From JAPLST01 sp964397565 (GTDB taxonomy: Bacteria; Auribacterota; UBA3054; JAPLST01): 64,000 bases of DNA. Position 1 is the first letter of the stretch; every line of letters begins with the position of its first letter. The notes under the pieces were generated by a model. It searched no databases and was not told the origin of the DNA. It worked only from the letters and a program-made list of their open reading frames with translations. The stretch covers positions 1 through 64,000 of the forward strand of contig CAYNJC010000005.1 of assembly GCA_964397565.1 (NCBI GenBank). The letters are read 5' to 3'. Both the position numbers and the translations under genes were made by a program. Shown here one piece after another: positions 26,022 through 34,519 of this stretch.

Positions 26022-28841
26022 CTACTTCCGAAGTACACGACGGCCACGTGCTATCATGACCAGTGACAGCAGGCCGCAGGCGCCAATCCCCTCGGGTATG
26101 CCATATACCATGACCACATCATTTGTGACTATGCCATACACATTGCTGCCATACACGTAGATGCTATTCATACAAGCCGGATACATGTAAACGTTGGTCG
26201 TGCAGAACCACGCTGCCGATGCCGGGAATGAGATCCGCCAGTCCCCGACGGAATTCGTCGTCATCCACATGAAACCAACCACATTCTGATTGTTGGTGCC
26301 ATCAATCGCCAGCGGTATGCTGAAGTCCACGCTGATCACATTGTTGCTCACCGCGCAGCCAAAGGCGCTGGTAATGTCAATGAACGGTATCGCCGCCGCG
26401 TCATCGTCATTCAGAATCGTGCCCACGCCCTGGGCGTCCGCGATAGTTGCGTTCACCGGGCTCGACAGTATTACGGAAAATGACTCGTCTGGCTCAACAA
26501 TCGTGTCGCCGACGACCTGCACGGTCACCTGGCCGCTCAACTGCCCCACCGGGATTGTCAGGGTGCCGTTGGTCGTCGTATAATCTTCGCCTGCTGTGGC
26601 AGTCATATAGGCGGTGTTGTAGTGCACGCTCACGTCACTCACCGCCGCTTGGCTAAGGCTGACCGTAAAAGCGAACGGCTTGGTGCCGCTGTTGCCTTCC
26701 GTGCTGGACACATCGGAGATGGAGAGCAAGATGTCGTCATTCAGAATCGTGCCCACGCCCTGGGCGTCCGCGATAGTTGCGTTTACCGGGCTTGACAGGT
26801 TCACGTAGAAGGTCTCGTCCAGCTCAACCGTCGTGTCGCCTGTGATATTCACGGATATCTGGTCGCTCAACTGCCCTGCTGGAATCGTCAGGGTGCCATT
26901 GATCGCCGTATAATCGCTGCCAGCCGTGGCAGTGCCGTTGGCGCTCGCGTAGTGCACGCTCACAGTCTGCGCCGATAGCTCGGTCAAGCTCACCGTGAAG
27001 GTGAACGGGGTGCTGCTGTTGTCTTCCATGCGCGACATATCGGTGATGGTGAGCAGCGGGCCGTCATCATTGAGAATCATTCCAAGTCCTTGCCTGTCAG
27101 ATAGAGGTGCATTCACCGGGTCCGACAGGTTCAGATAGAATGTCTCGAGTCTCTCGGGAGTTGTGTCGCCGATGACGTTCACGGTCACTTGTCCGCTAAG
27201 CTGCCCGGCCGGAATGGTCAGTGTGCCGCTGGCGGCCATGTAGTCGCTGCCCGCGCTGGCTGTTCCGTCGGCGGTGGCGTAGATGACAGTAACATTCTGC
27301 GTAGCCGGGGTTGACAATCTGACCGTAAACGCAATCGTATTGCTGTTGCTGTTGTCTTCGGTGACAGCCGGATTGTCGACAAACAGCATGGGTGTCGTCT
27401 GTGACTGGAGCGCCCTGAAGAGATTCAGGCGTCCACCGGACACGCATGTCGTCCCGCTGGCAGGATCAACGGTGCTCATGAGTACATCTTTCAATTGCAC
27501 GTTGGACAATGACGGAGACTTCGATAGCAGCAATGCCGCCGCACCGGCGACGAGAGGTGAAGCCATTGACGTGCCACTATTAAGCACACATCCTGTACCT
27601 GTGTTCGCCAAGCTTAGGATAGTATCGCCGGGTGCCGCCAAATCAACGGAACACAGCCCATAACAGGAAAATCCTGCCTTTGAATCGTCAGTGAGGGACG
27701 CCATGACCGCCATGACCGCATTAATGTCGAAAGATGCTGGATAAAACGGCATGATATCATTGTCGCTACTGTGATTGCTAGCAGCGCACACCATAAGTTG
27801 TCCCGCGTTTGCGGATGCTTGGAAGGCGTCCAAGAGGGCTTGACTGCGGACGGAGCCACCAAAGCCATAGCTATAGCTATGGTTACTGATCCGCGCACCT
27901 TTGCTCACAGCATACTGCAGTGCTTCGACCATGATGGAGACGCTGGTGGCTCCGTAGGTATCCATCATCTTGAGCACCATGATCTTGGCGCTCCAGCAGA
28001 CCCCCGCAACGCCGACCGCATTGTTGCCCGTTGCGGCAATAATGCCGGCAACATGTGATCCATGACCATATCCGTCTTCCGGTGTTTTGTCATTATAAGA
28101 AAAATCCCAACCATACACATCATCAATATAGTCATTGCCATCGTCATCAATGCCGTTGTCGGCGATCTCTTCGGGATTGTGCCAGAGGTTGCTCACGATG
28201 TCCGGATGGGTCAGGTTGCACCCCGTGTCCATCACGGCAATGACTACATCCCCACCGGTGGTAATGCCCCATGCATCGGGCGCGGCGATTTTCATCATAT
28301 TCCATTGGTCGCCAAAAAACGGATCGTTCGGTGTCACGGCCGCCCGCGCACGCTGCTGAGCGTCCATGGCCGCTCCGGCCTTCTCAAAAGCCGGCGATGT
28401 GGGCGGCTCGTTCAGCTTGATCACATAGTCCGGCTCAACATATTCAAACAGGCCGGACTTCTTGGCCTCGGCGACGGCTGTGTCCACCGATTTTCCGGTA
28501 AATTCCCATACTTCGGCGCCAATCAACTTCAATTGCTTGCGCGTTCGCGCATTCAGCATCGCTTTGACCGCTTCCACCTGGGCATTGGCGGTAACCGTAT
28601 CGCACGCAAGTTTTGCCGGAGCCTTGCGCGTGACAATGATGCGGCCGGGCACACACGATTCCAAGCCACTTTTCTCGACCGCCATCGGCGATTCTGCCAA
28701 GCCTGTGGCAGTCATCTGCGTCATGCTGGGCGTCGCCACTCCATCGCTGGCGGCAAATGCTGGTCGAAAACCAACCATGAGTGTCAACACAAGCATCAAC
28801 AGCATGCGCGTGCCTGTGCTGGCGGACGTTTTCATGGGCAT
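26022..28841 (-). CDS. Secreted subtilisin-like protease with three Calx-beta domains and PEP-CTERM-like end
   Basis: 939 residues. Signal peptide (about 10-31), inhibitor_I9-like propeptide (about 60-135), then the S8 domain with Asp in VMDTGCNLTHPD, His in GYGHGSHVAG and Ser in NSGTSMASPLVAG. Three Calx-beta domains follow (about residues 490-595, 600-705 and 708-812), each with the GTLTIPxGQLS and ILNDD motifs. The last two share almost identical DNA at their ends (26401-26462 and 26735-26797). The tail YGIPEGIGACGLLSLVMIARGRRVLRK resembles a PEP-CTERM signal with PEG for PEP. A Ca-loop DGIDDDGNDYIDD lies in the catalytic domain. Likely exported and anchored or processed at the surface. 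Confidence 0.92.
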   Translation of the reverse strand: MPMKTSASTGTRMLLMLVLTLMVGFRPAFAASDGVATPSMTQMTATGLAESPMAVEKSGLESCVPGRIIVTRKAPAKLACDTVTANAQVEAVKAMLNARTRKQLKLIGAEVWEFTGKSVDTAVAEAKKSGLFEYVEPDYVIKLNEPPTSPAFEKAGAAMDAQQRARAAVTPNDPFFGDQWNMMKIAAPDAWGITTGGDVVIAVMDTGCNLTHPDIVSNLWHNPEEIADNGIDDDGNDYIDDVYGWDFSYNDKTPEDGYGHGSHVAGIIAATGNNAVGVAGVCWSAKIMVLKMMDTYGATSVSIMVEALQYAVSKGARISNHSYSYGFGGSVRSQALLDAFQASANAGQLMVCAASNHSSDNDIMPFYPASFDINAVMAVMASLTDDSKAGFSCYGLCSVDLAAPGDTILSLANTGTGCVLNSGTSMASPLVAGAAALLLSKSPSLSNVQLKDVLMSTVDPASGTTCVSGGRLNLFRALQSQTTPMLFVDNPAVTEDNSNSNTIAFTVRLSTPATQNVTVIYATADGTASAGSDYMAASGTLTIPAGQLSGQVTVNVIGDTTPERLETFYLNLSDPVNAPLSDRQGLGMILNDDGPLLTITDMSRMEDNSSTPFTFTVSLTELSAQTVSVHYASANGTATAGSDYTAINGTLTIPAGQLSDQISVNITGDTTVELDETFYVNLSSPVNATIADAQGVGTILNDDILLSISDVSSTEGNSGTKPFAFTVSLSQAAVSDVSVHYNTAYMTATAGEDYTTTNGTLTIPVGQLSGQVTVQVVGDTIVEPDESFSVILSSPVNATIADAQGVGTILNDDDAAAIPFIDITSAFGCAVSNNVISVDFSIPLAIDGTNNQNVVGFMWMTTNSVGDWRISFPASAAWFCTTNVYMYPACMNSIYVYGSNVYGIVTNDVVMVYGIPEGIGACGLLSLVMIARGRRVLRK

Positions 28842-29613
28842 GTTACGATGAATTGGTTACTGGTCTCGTTACGCGTTTTCATGGGTGCATCCTTGCCTTG
28901 CATGTTCTTAATTCGGTTCTTTTTGTGATTTTCAGAAGTAAGTACTAACGAGAGCGCCTTCTTCTTTGCATCGTCGTTGTAGCCGCCCGCGACGAGAGCG
29001 GCTTCTGCAGCCGCGGTCAGCACCCGCAGCCACAACTGGCATGACAACAAGTAAGTGCTTTCATTAATAGAGTATAGCAAAACGCATTCAAAAAAACAAC
29101 TATAATAGACGCACGGTTGTGGATTTCTTGCACGCCGATGTATTGTTTGAGCGCGCGGGCCATTACCGCCGTATTGTGAAAGAAAGTACAGATCACAAAC
29201 CGCACCGACTCGCGATTAACTTTTCGCGTCGCGCGAGAATTGAGGGAATCTGCAACTTGCGCCATGAAGAACCAACCGGCTCGTCCTGCGGATCGCGTTG
29301 CCGAAACCAAGGGGTCGATGTGCCAAGCAACTATCAAGGCACTCTGTTGCAGCGTGAGCGCCGGCCCGCGTCCTGTGCGACCGAGCGCAAAGGAGCACCA
29401 CAAATGATCCGCTGGTGGCGGGACTGGCTGATGCCTTAGCTGGCAGTTGTCTTACTCTGGCTAAAGATCGGCAGGAAGGTGCGGTCGTGTCTGGCAAATT
29501 GAGGTACCAGGCCGTTATAGCGAAACTTCAGCACATAACCCGCGCACACTTGACGTACATGCCCCCTTTGCGGTACTATAGTGTATGATATTTCTTATGC
29601 ATCCCACACGACG
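28842..29613. other. Long intergenic region, no supported gene
   Basis: It contains the inverted copy (28979-29021) of the 43-bp palindrome at 16472-16514 and a TATAATAG box at 29101. A 106-codon open frame at 29119-29439 lacks a recognisable family and a Shine-Dalgarno and may be a decayed gene. The FAA-hydrolase promoter is at 29550-29579: TTGACG, 18 bp, TACTAT. Confidence 0.5.
29550..29579 (+). promoter_or_regulatory. Promoter of the FAA hydrolase gene
   Basis: TTGACG (29550-29555), an 18-bp spacer and TACTAT (29574-29579). The expected start of transcription is about 28 nt before the ATG at 29614. Confidence 0.65.
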
Positions 29614-30393
29614 ATGACCACCCTTGGCCGCTTTGTCCGCGTTGAACTGCTGGGCGCCATGCATTACGGGCGGCACAATGGCGAGATCATCGAGCTTCTC
29701 TCGGCCGCGCCATGGCAGGACAACGTTTGTCAAATCGCGGAAATCCCGGCCGCCGGCGCGGTGCTGCGCGCACCATGCCAACCCACAAAGATCATCTGCC
29801 TGGGCGTCAACTATCGTGATCACGCCCAGGAATTCGGTCATGACCTGCCGGCCTGCCCGCTGATTTTCATGAAGCCGCCCTCCAGCGTGATCGGGCCGGA
29901 TGAGCCGATTGTCTATCCCGCCTATTGGACGCAGCGCGTGGATTACGAAGCCGAACTGGCGGTGGTGATCGGCACACGCGCACGGCGCGTGTCGGCGGCC
30001 GCCGCGCTGGCGTGCGTGTTTGGCTACACGTGTTTGAATGACGTTACCGCGCGCGATCTGCAGCGCGCCGACGGCCAATGGACGCGCGCCAAATCCTTTG
30101 ACACCTTCTGCCCGATCGGCCCGGCCATTGTGGCCGGGATCGAGTCCTCTGATCTGGCCGTGCGCAGTTTTGTCAACGGTGCGCTGCGCCAGCAGGCCAG
30201 CACGGCCCAACTGATCTTTGGCATTCCGGCAATCATCGAATTTGTTTCGCATATCATGACGCTCGAACCCGGTGATGTCATTGCCACCGGCACACCCGCC
30301 GGCGTTGGCCCGTTGCAGCCCGGCGATGTGGTTGAGGTCGACATCGAAACGATCGGCCGCCTGCGCAATCCAGTCGTGCGCGGCGGATCATGA
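29614..30393 (+). CDS. Fumarylacetoacetate hydrolase family protein
   Basis: 259 residues from ATG 29614. FAA-fold signatures: IICLGVNYRDHAQEFG, DYEAELAVVIG (E-x-E metal ligands), NDVTARDLQRADGQWTRAKSFDTFCPIGP, and ATGTPAGVGPLQPGDVVEVDIETIG. Members hydrolyse or decarboxylate 2-oxo-acid or acylpyruvate substrates with Mg; this small single-domain form is closest to acylpyruvase/2-hydroxyhepta-diene-dioate isomerase types, and the exact substrate is unknown. The stop codon abuts a heptamer/octamer-like array (30396-30428). Confidence 0.92.
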   Translation: MTTLGRFVRVELLGAMHYGRHNGEIIELLSAAPWQDNVCQIAEIPAAGAVLRAPCQPTKIICLGVNYRDHAQEFGHDLPACPLIFMKPPSSVIGPDEPIVYPAYWTQRVDYEAELAVVIGTRARRVSAAAALACVFGYTCLNDVTARDLQRADGQWTRAKSFDTFCPIGPAIVAGIESSDLAVRSFVNGALRQQASTAQLIFGIPAIIEFVSHIMTLEPGDVIATGTPAGVGPLQPGDVVEVDIETIGRLRNPVVRGGS

Positions 30394-30803
30394 AAACCGG
30401 TTTTAGGTTTCAAGGTTTTAAAGTTTTAGGTTGGAGACGCAGCGGTTGCGTGTCAGATAAATTTATCGTGCCGCGCGAGAATTTATCCAAAATCCTGCTC
30501 CACATGCGCACCACGACCAGCAGCGCACAAGGCGCATGCACAGGCGGTCTAGCAACGATGCGGGTCTGCCGTCCCCCTTTGAGCAGAATCCCTCCCCGGC
30601 TGCCGGTACGCCTACCGCCGTTGGCGGTACGGCGCAGACGCCGCCAGGGAGATTGGGATTGGGGGTCGCTGCCGTCCCCCTTTGGAAAAGGGGGTTGGGG
30701 GATTTCCTGCCGCTGCTCTTCCTCCACCGAACACTCATCATTCATCACTCGTCACTCATCATTTTTCCTGAACCCTGAACCCCGAACCCTGACCCCTATC
30801 CCA
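30394..30803. repeat. Intergenic repeats ending in ten in-phase heptamers
   Basis: No gene is supported. A GTTTTAGG-type array lies at 30396-30428. A TACCGCCGTTGGCGGTA hairpin lies near 30618, and a CCCCCTTT...AAAGGGGG hairpin at about 30677-30697. From 30733 to 30801 ten heptamers run in one register: five of the ACTCATC type, then five of the CCTGAAC type, ending two bases before the M16 peptidase ATG. Confidence 0.85.
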
Positions 30804-33800
30804 ATGAAATCCCTTGTTGCTCTTCTTATTCTTCTCCTGAGTTTCTGCGCTAATAGCGTGTCGGCCGGCACCATCGAGCGTGTGCCGCACGAACTGTTTG
30901 CGCTCAGCAACGGGCTGCGCGTCATTGTCCACACCCAGCGCGGCACGCCGTTGGTGACGCTCCACGCATTCGTGAAAACCGGCGCGGCGCTGGAAGATGA
31001 TTTTTTGGGCCGCGGCATTTCGCATTATGTCGAGCATATTGTCTTCGGCGCCAGCACGCGCCGCAGCGAGCAGGAAATCAAGGCCCTGGCGCGCACACTC
31101 GGCGACACGCACAACGCCTACACGTCCGAGGATCAAACCTGTTTTCACATGACGACCTTGACGAATCAATGGCCGGTCATGGCCGACGTCATTGCCGATC
31201 AGTTATATCGCTACACGTTTTCGACCAATGAAGTGCAGCGCGAGCAGCGCGTGATCGTCCAGGAAATCAAAATGGGCGAGGAAGAGCCGGATACTATTTT
31301 ATGGGAGCTGCTGAGCCACACGGCTTATTACGTCAGCCCGTTGCGCGTGCCGGTGGCCGGCTATTGCGCGACCTTTGAAACGCTGACGCGCGCGGACGTG
31401 CAACGCTATTATCGCGAGCGCTATGTGGCCAACAACATGACCGTGGTCGTGGTCGGGCCGCTGACGCGCGCGGACGTTGAACCGGTCCTCGAGCGCAGCT
31501 TTGGCGCGATCAAGCCCGGGCGTGAATGGCCGCGCGCCATTCCGGCCGAGCCGCCCGTGCGGGCGCCGCGCACCGCCGTCAAAGAAGCCAACGTGAATGA
31601 GGTTAAGGGCTGTATTGCGTTTCCGACCGTCAGCGGCCTGCATCCCGATGCGCAGGCGCTGGATCTGCTCGCCAAAGTGCTGGGCCAGGGCGAGCTGGCG
31701 CCGCTGGTGCAACGCGTCAAAAATGAGCAACGCGTCGTCACCGATGTCTCCACCTTTAGTTGGACGCCATCCCTGGGACAAGGGCTGTTTATCATCGACT
31801 ATGCCTGTGAGCCGGGCGGCGAAACGGCAGCAGTCGCGGCAATTGTGGCGGAGTGCATGGCCGCGCGCGAAAAAACGTTCGCGCCCGCCGATGTCGCCCG
31901 CATTCAGCGCGGCTTTGCACTTGAGTATGCGCGCGCACTGCAATCCGTGAATGGCGTTGCCGGCTTGCTGGGCGGCAGCGATGTCGCCGCCGGTGATCCC
32001 AATTTCGGCAGCGATGTGTCGCGGCAATTCATGCAACTTACTGTTTCGGATGTGCTGGCCGTGGCACGCGTGTATTTGCAGACCAATGCCCAGATTTCGG
32101 TGACCGTGCGGCCGCGCGCGCGTGGTCCCGCGCAGACTGGCGCAAGCACCGCAGCCGTCGCCGCGGATGAGACCAACACCATCACGCGCCTGGCGAATGG
32201 CGTGCGCGTGGTTGTGCGCCCCAGCCATGCCGCGCAACTGGTGGCTGTCAGTGTCTATGTTCCCGGTGGTGTCGTGACGGAAACAGCGACCAACAATGGC
32301 ATTTCAACTTTGCTGGCGCGCATGTTGACCAAAGGCACCGCCACGCGCACAGCCGACGACGTTGCGCAAGCGATCGAAGCGCGCGGCGCCGCATTGCATT
32401 ACGAGGCGCGCCGCGATGGCATTGCCGGCGACCTCGAATGCACGCCGACGGACCTGCCCGCCCTGCTGGATGTTCTTGCGGACACGCTCCTGCATGCAGC
32501 GCTTCCCACCAACAAACTCGAAAACGAACGGCGCGTGCAATTGGCCGAAATTCGCACGGCACGCGATGAATGGCAAGTCGAGGCCATGCTCGATTTCCGC
32601 GCAACCTTCTTTGCCGGCACACCCTATGCCATGCCCTTAAGCGGCACCAGTGACGTGGTGGCGCGCATCACTCAGGCCGAGTTGGCAGCGTTTCACCGCG
32701 CGTTGCTCCAACCGTCGAATATCGTTATCGCCATCGCGGGCAATGTTGACCCCGTCGCGGTGCGGGAACAGTGCACCGCCCTGTTTGCCGCGCTCCCCGC
32801 TCCGTCCCTCCATTTCTCCATTCCTCCATTCCTCCATGCTTCCATCCCTTCATCTCTCCACACCTCCGCCGTCATTCCCGCGCCGCGCGCGCAGGCCACC
32901 GTGATGCTGGGTTATCCCGCGCCGCGGGCCGGCACGCCCATGTATCCCGCCCTGCTGTTGCTCAACAGTTATTTGGGCGGGCTCAGCGGCAAATTGTTTG
33001 ATGTCTTGCGCGGCGACGCCGATTTGGTCTATGTGGTTTATGCCGATGTGCTCAGTGACACGCATGCCGGCGGCCTGCTCGCCTTGGCGCAATGCCTGCC
33101 GGACAACGCCGCGCTGGTGCGGCAAAAAATGGCGGCGGCAATCGACGATCTTTGTCGTCTGCCGCTTGAACCGCAAATCGTCAACGATGCCAAGACCGCC
33201 CTGGCGGTCAGTCTGGCCAGTCAGCAGCAATCGCCCGCGGCGCAGGCCGCGCAAGGGGCGGTGTCGGAATATCGCGGCGTGGGCGCGTGGTATGCCGATG
33301 CGCTACTGCAAGCCGTGCAGTATTTGACGCCGGCCGATGTGCAACGCTGTGCCCAACTATATTTCACCGGCATGACCAGTGTGATTGTCACGCCACACGC
33401 GCCGGCCCAGCGCGCGGCGGCATTTCTCGAACGCTTCCCGCGCGCCACCGCGCAAGATGTGTACAAAATGCTGTATCAAGGCATCTGTGGCCCCGGCCAT
33501 CTTGCGCAAGCCGGTGCCGCACTGCAAGACGAACTGACCAACGAATGGCAACAAGTCACGCCGACCAATGAAACGCTCTGGCTGCCGATTGGTGTTGCCG
33601 ATGACTGGGCTTGGTTCAACTTGCGCGCGTGGAAGGCGCGCGGCGGCGCACTCGAACCAGTGGCGCGGGCCATGTGGCAGTCGGTGCATGCCGCGCAGGC
33701 CGACCCGGCGGCGGTTTCCCAAGCCTGGCAGCACGTTGTCGCCGCGGTGAACAGCGGCACCGTGCCGCTGGCGCGCGCGGACGTACAGGCCTTTGACGCG

Positions 33801-33938
33801 TTTGTGCGCAGCAACAACTATCCGGTCGTGCATCACACGCCGGCGTTTATCAAAGAATACCAGCCGGCCTATCGCGTGCTTTCGCGGCGCCTGTTCAAGA
33901 CCCCGCGCGCTGGGAAAGTGCCCAGCACACATCCTTGA
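30804..33938 (+). CDS. Secreted double-domain M16 zinc peptidase
   Basis: 1044 residues from ATG 30804. Signal peptide about 1-21 (LVALLILLLSFCANSVSAG). The first M16 unit carries the inverted zinc motif HYVEH (residues 74-78) with the downstream Glu in RVIVQEIKMGEE; the second unit (from about 455, NTITRLANGVRVVVRPSHAAQLVAVS) lacks HxxEH, as usual for the inactive half. An octanucleotide repeat (32803-32866) encodes an eight-residue periodic insert, SLHFSIPP-FLHASIPS-SLHTSAVI (residues about 672-694), in the last quarter of the second unit. Such enzymes degrade or process peptides in the periplasm. Confidence 0.9.
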   Translation: MKSLVALLILLLSFCANSVSAGTIERVPHELFALSNGLRVIVHTQRGTPLVTLHAFVKTGAALEDDFLGRGISHYVEHIVFGASTRRSEQEIKALARTLGDTHNAYTSEDQTCFHMTTLTNQWPVMADVIADQLYRYTFSTNEVQREQRVIVQEIKMGEEEPDTILWELLSHTAYYVSPLRVPVAGYCATFETLTRADVQRYYRERYVANNMTVVVVGPLTRADVEPVLERSFGAIKPGREWPRAIPAEPPVRAPRTAVKEANVNEVKGCIAFPTVSGLHPDAQALDLLAKVLGQGELAPLVQRVKNEQRVVTDVSTFSWTPSLGQGLFIIDYACEPGGETAAVAAIVAECMAAREKTFAPADVARIQRGFALEYARALQSVNGVAGLLGGSDVAAGDPNFGSDVSRQFMQLTVSDVLAVARVYLQTNAQISVTVRPRARGPAQTGASTAAVAADETNTITRLANGVRVVVRPSHAAQLVAVSVYVPGGVVTETATNNGISTLLARMLTKGTATRTADDVAQAIEARGAALHYEARRDGIAGDLECTPTDLPALLDVLADTLLHAALPTNKLENERRVQLAEIRTARDEWQVEAMLDFRATFFAGTPYAMPLSGTSDVVARITQAELAAFHRALLQPSNIVIAIAGNVDPVAVREQCTALFAALPAPSLHFSIPPFLHASIPSSLHTSAVIPAPRAQATVMLGYPAPRAGTPMYPALLLLNSYLGGLSGKLFDVLRGDADLVYVVYADVLSDTHAGGLLALAQCLPDNAALVRQKMAAAIDDLCRLPLEPQIVNDAKTALAVSLASQQQSPAAQAAQGAVSEYRGVGAWYADALLQAVQYLTPADVQRCAQLYFTGMTSVIVTPHAPAQRAAAFLERFPRATAQDVYKMLYQGICGPGHLAQAGAALQDELTNEWQQVTPTNETLWLPIGVADDWAWFNLRAWKARGGALEPVARAMWQSVHAAQADPAAVSQAWQHVVAAVNSGTVPLARADVQAFDAFVRSNNYPVVHHTPAFIKEYQPAYRVLSRRLFKTPRAGKVPSTHP
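32803..32866 (+). repeat. In-frame octanucleotide repeat inside the M16 peptidase gene
   Basis: Eight units of NNCTCCAT-type octamers in a row (CCCTCCAT, TTCTCCAT, TCCTCCAT, TCCTCCAT, GCTTCCAT, CCCTTCAT, CTCTCCAC, ACCTCCGC). Three units equal 24 nt, so the insert yields an eight-residue protein periodicity without shifting the frame. Confidence 0.9.
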
Positions 33939-34144
33939 TATGTCAAGGACTATGTCAATCCAAAGACGTTTTGTAGCGCCAAAGGCGCGTTTTATCCCAG
34001 CCTGGAGCACCGCCCCAGGAATCTAAACCCAAAAAATACAAGGGCTGAAAGCGGGCCGGTGGCCCTTGGAAAAACAATTGATTCAGGCATGGATTTATCT
34101 GACGTTTGCTTGCATTGTAATGCCAAAAACAATACAATATAATT
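33939..34144. other. Intergenic with palindrome and brnTA promoter
   Basis: Contains GCGCCAAAGGCGC near 33976, AGCCTGGAGCACCGCCCCAGG near 34000 and a GGGCCGGTGGCCC hairpin near 34054. At the right end TTGTAA (34115-34120), a 17-bp spacer and TATAAT (34138-34143) form a promoter for the toxin-antitoxin remnant. Confidence 0.6.
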
Positions 34145-34228
34145 ATGAACGCAACGCGGTTTATTCGAATTATCTCGGCTCGTAGAGCCACACCAGACGA
34201 ACGCAAACAGTACGGGAGCTACCTATGA
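34145..34228 (+). pseudogene. BrnT-type toxin remnant (C-terminal 27 residues)
   Basis: The frame MNATRFIRIISARRATPDERKQYGSYL ends TGA overlapping the next ATG by four bases (ATGA). IRIISARRAT.(D)ERKQY is the conserved C-terminus of BrnT RelE-like toxins, which are normally about 90 residues; everything before it is missing, and the upstream frame has a stop at 34118. The overlap with the antitoxin start reproduces the normal brnT-brnA gene junction. Confidence 0.78.
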
Positions 34229-34437
34229 GAAAAGAATACGATTTTACCGATTCGATTCGCAACCCTTACGCCAAGCACTTCCGCAAACAAGTCACGATGC
34301 GCTTGGGCACAGACGTCATCGAGTACTTCAAGGGCTTGGCGCGGGAAACCGGTGTGCCTTATCAAAATCTGATCAATCTGTATCTCCGCGACTGTGCTCA
34401 TTCTGGGAAGAAGATCTCCCTGAAATGGGCTTCATAA
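34225..34437 (+). CDS. brnA: BrnA/CopG-like antitoxin
   Basis: 70 residues: MRKEYDFTDSIRNPYAKHFRKQVTMRLGTDVIEYFKGLARETGVPYQNLINLYLRDCA. The MRKEYDF opening, the KQVTMRL beta-strand and the VPYQNLINLYL helix are standard for ribbon-helix-helix antitoxins of the BrnA/COG3514 type. They bind their own promoter and neutralise BrnT. Because the toxin upstream is reduced to a stub, this is an orphan antitoxin, possibly an anti-addiction relic or a simple repressor. GGGAG lies nine bases before the ATG. Confidence 0.85.
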   Translation: MRKEYDFTDSIRNPYAKHFRKQVTMRLGTDVIEYFKGLARETGVPYQNLINLYLRDCAHSGKKISLKWAS

Positions 34438-34470
34438 CGCAGCGGCCTATCCTCTTTGCATCCGCGCGGG

Positions 34471-34513
34471 TTGACAACTGCGTGACAACTCGCGCGGACA
34501 GAACGGCTATGCT
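34471..34513 (+). promoter_or_regulatory. Kinase promoter with 11-bp direct repeat TTGACA-N5-GTGACA
   Basis: TTGACA (34471-34476) and GTGACA (34482-34487) are direct repeats with an 11-bp period, followed 20 bp later by TATGCT (34508-34513), which ends six bases before the kinase ATG. The same arrangement, base for base in spacing, precedes the gene at 39203. An 11-bp direct repeat of TGACA (TGTCA on the other strand) resembles PhoB/PhoP-type boxes. Confidence 0.7.
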
Positions 34514-34519
34514 ACCTTC

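Noticed and set aside
29119..29439. 106-codon open frame behind a TATAAT box
   Set aside because: No recognisable family, no ribosome site and unremarkable composition; possible decayed gene but not supportable.
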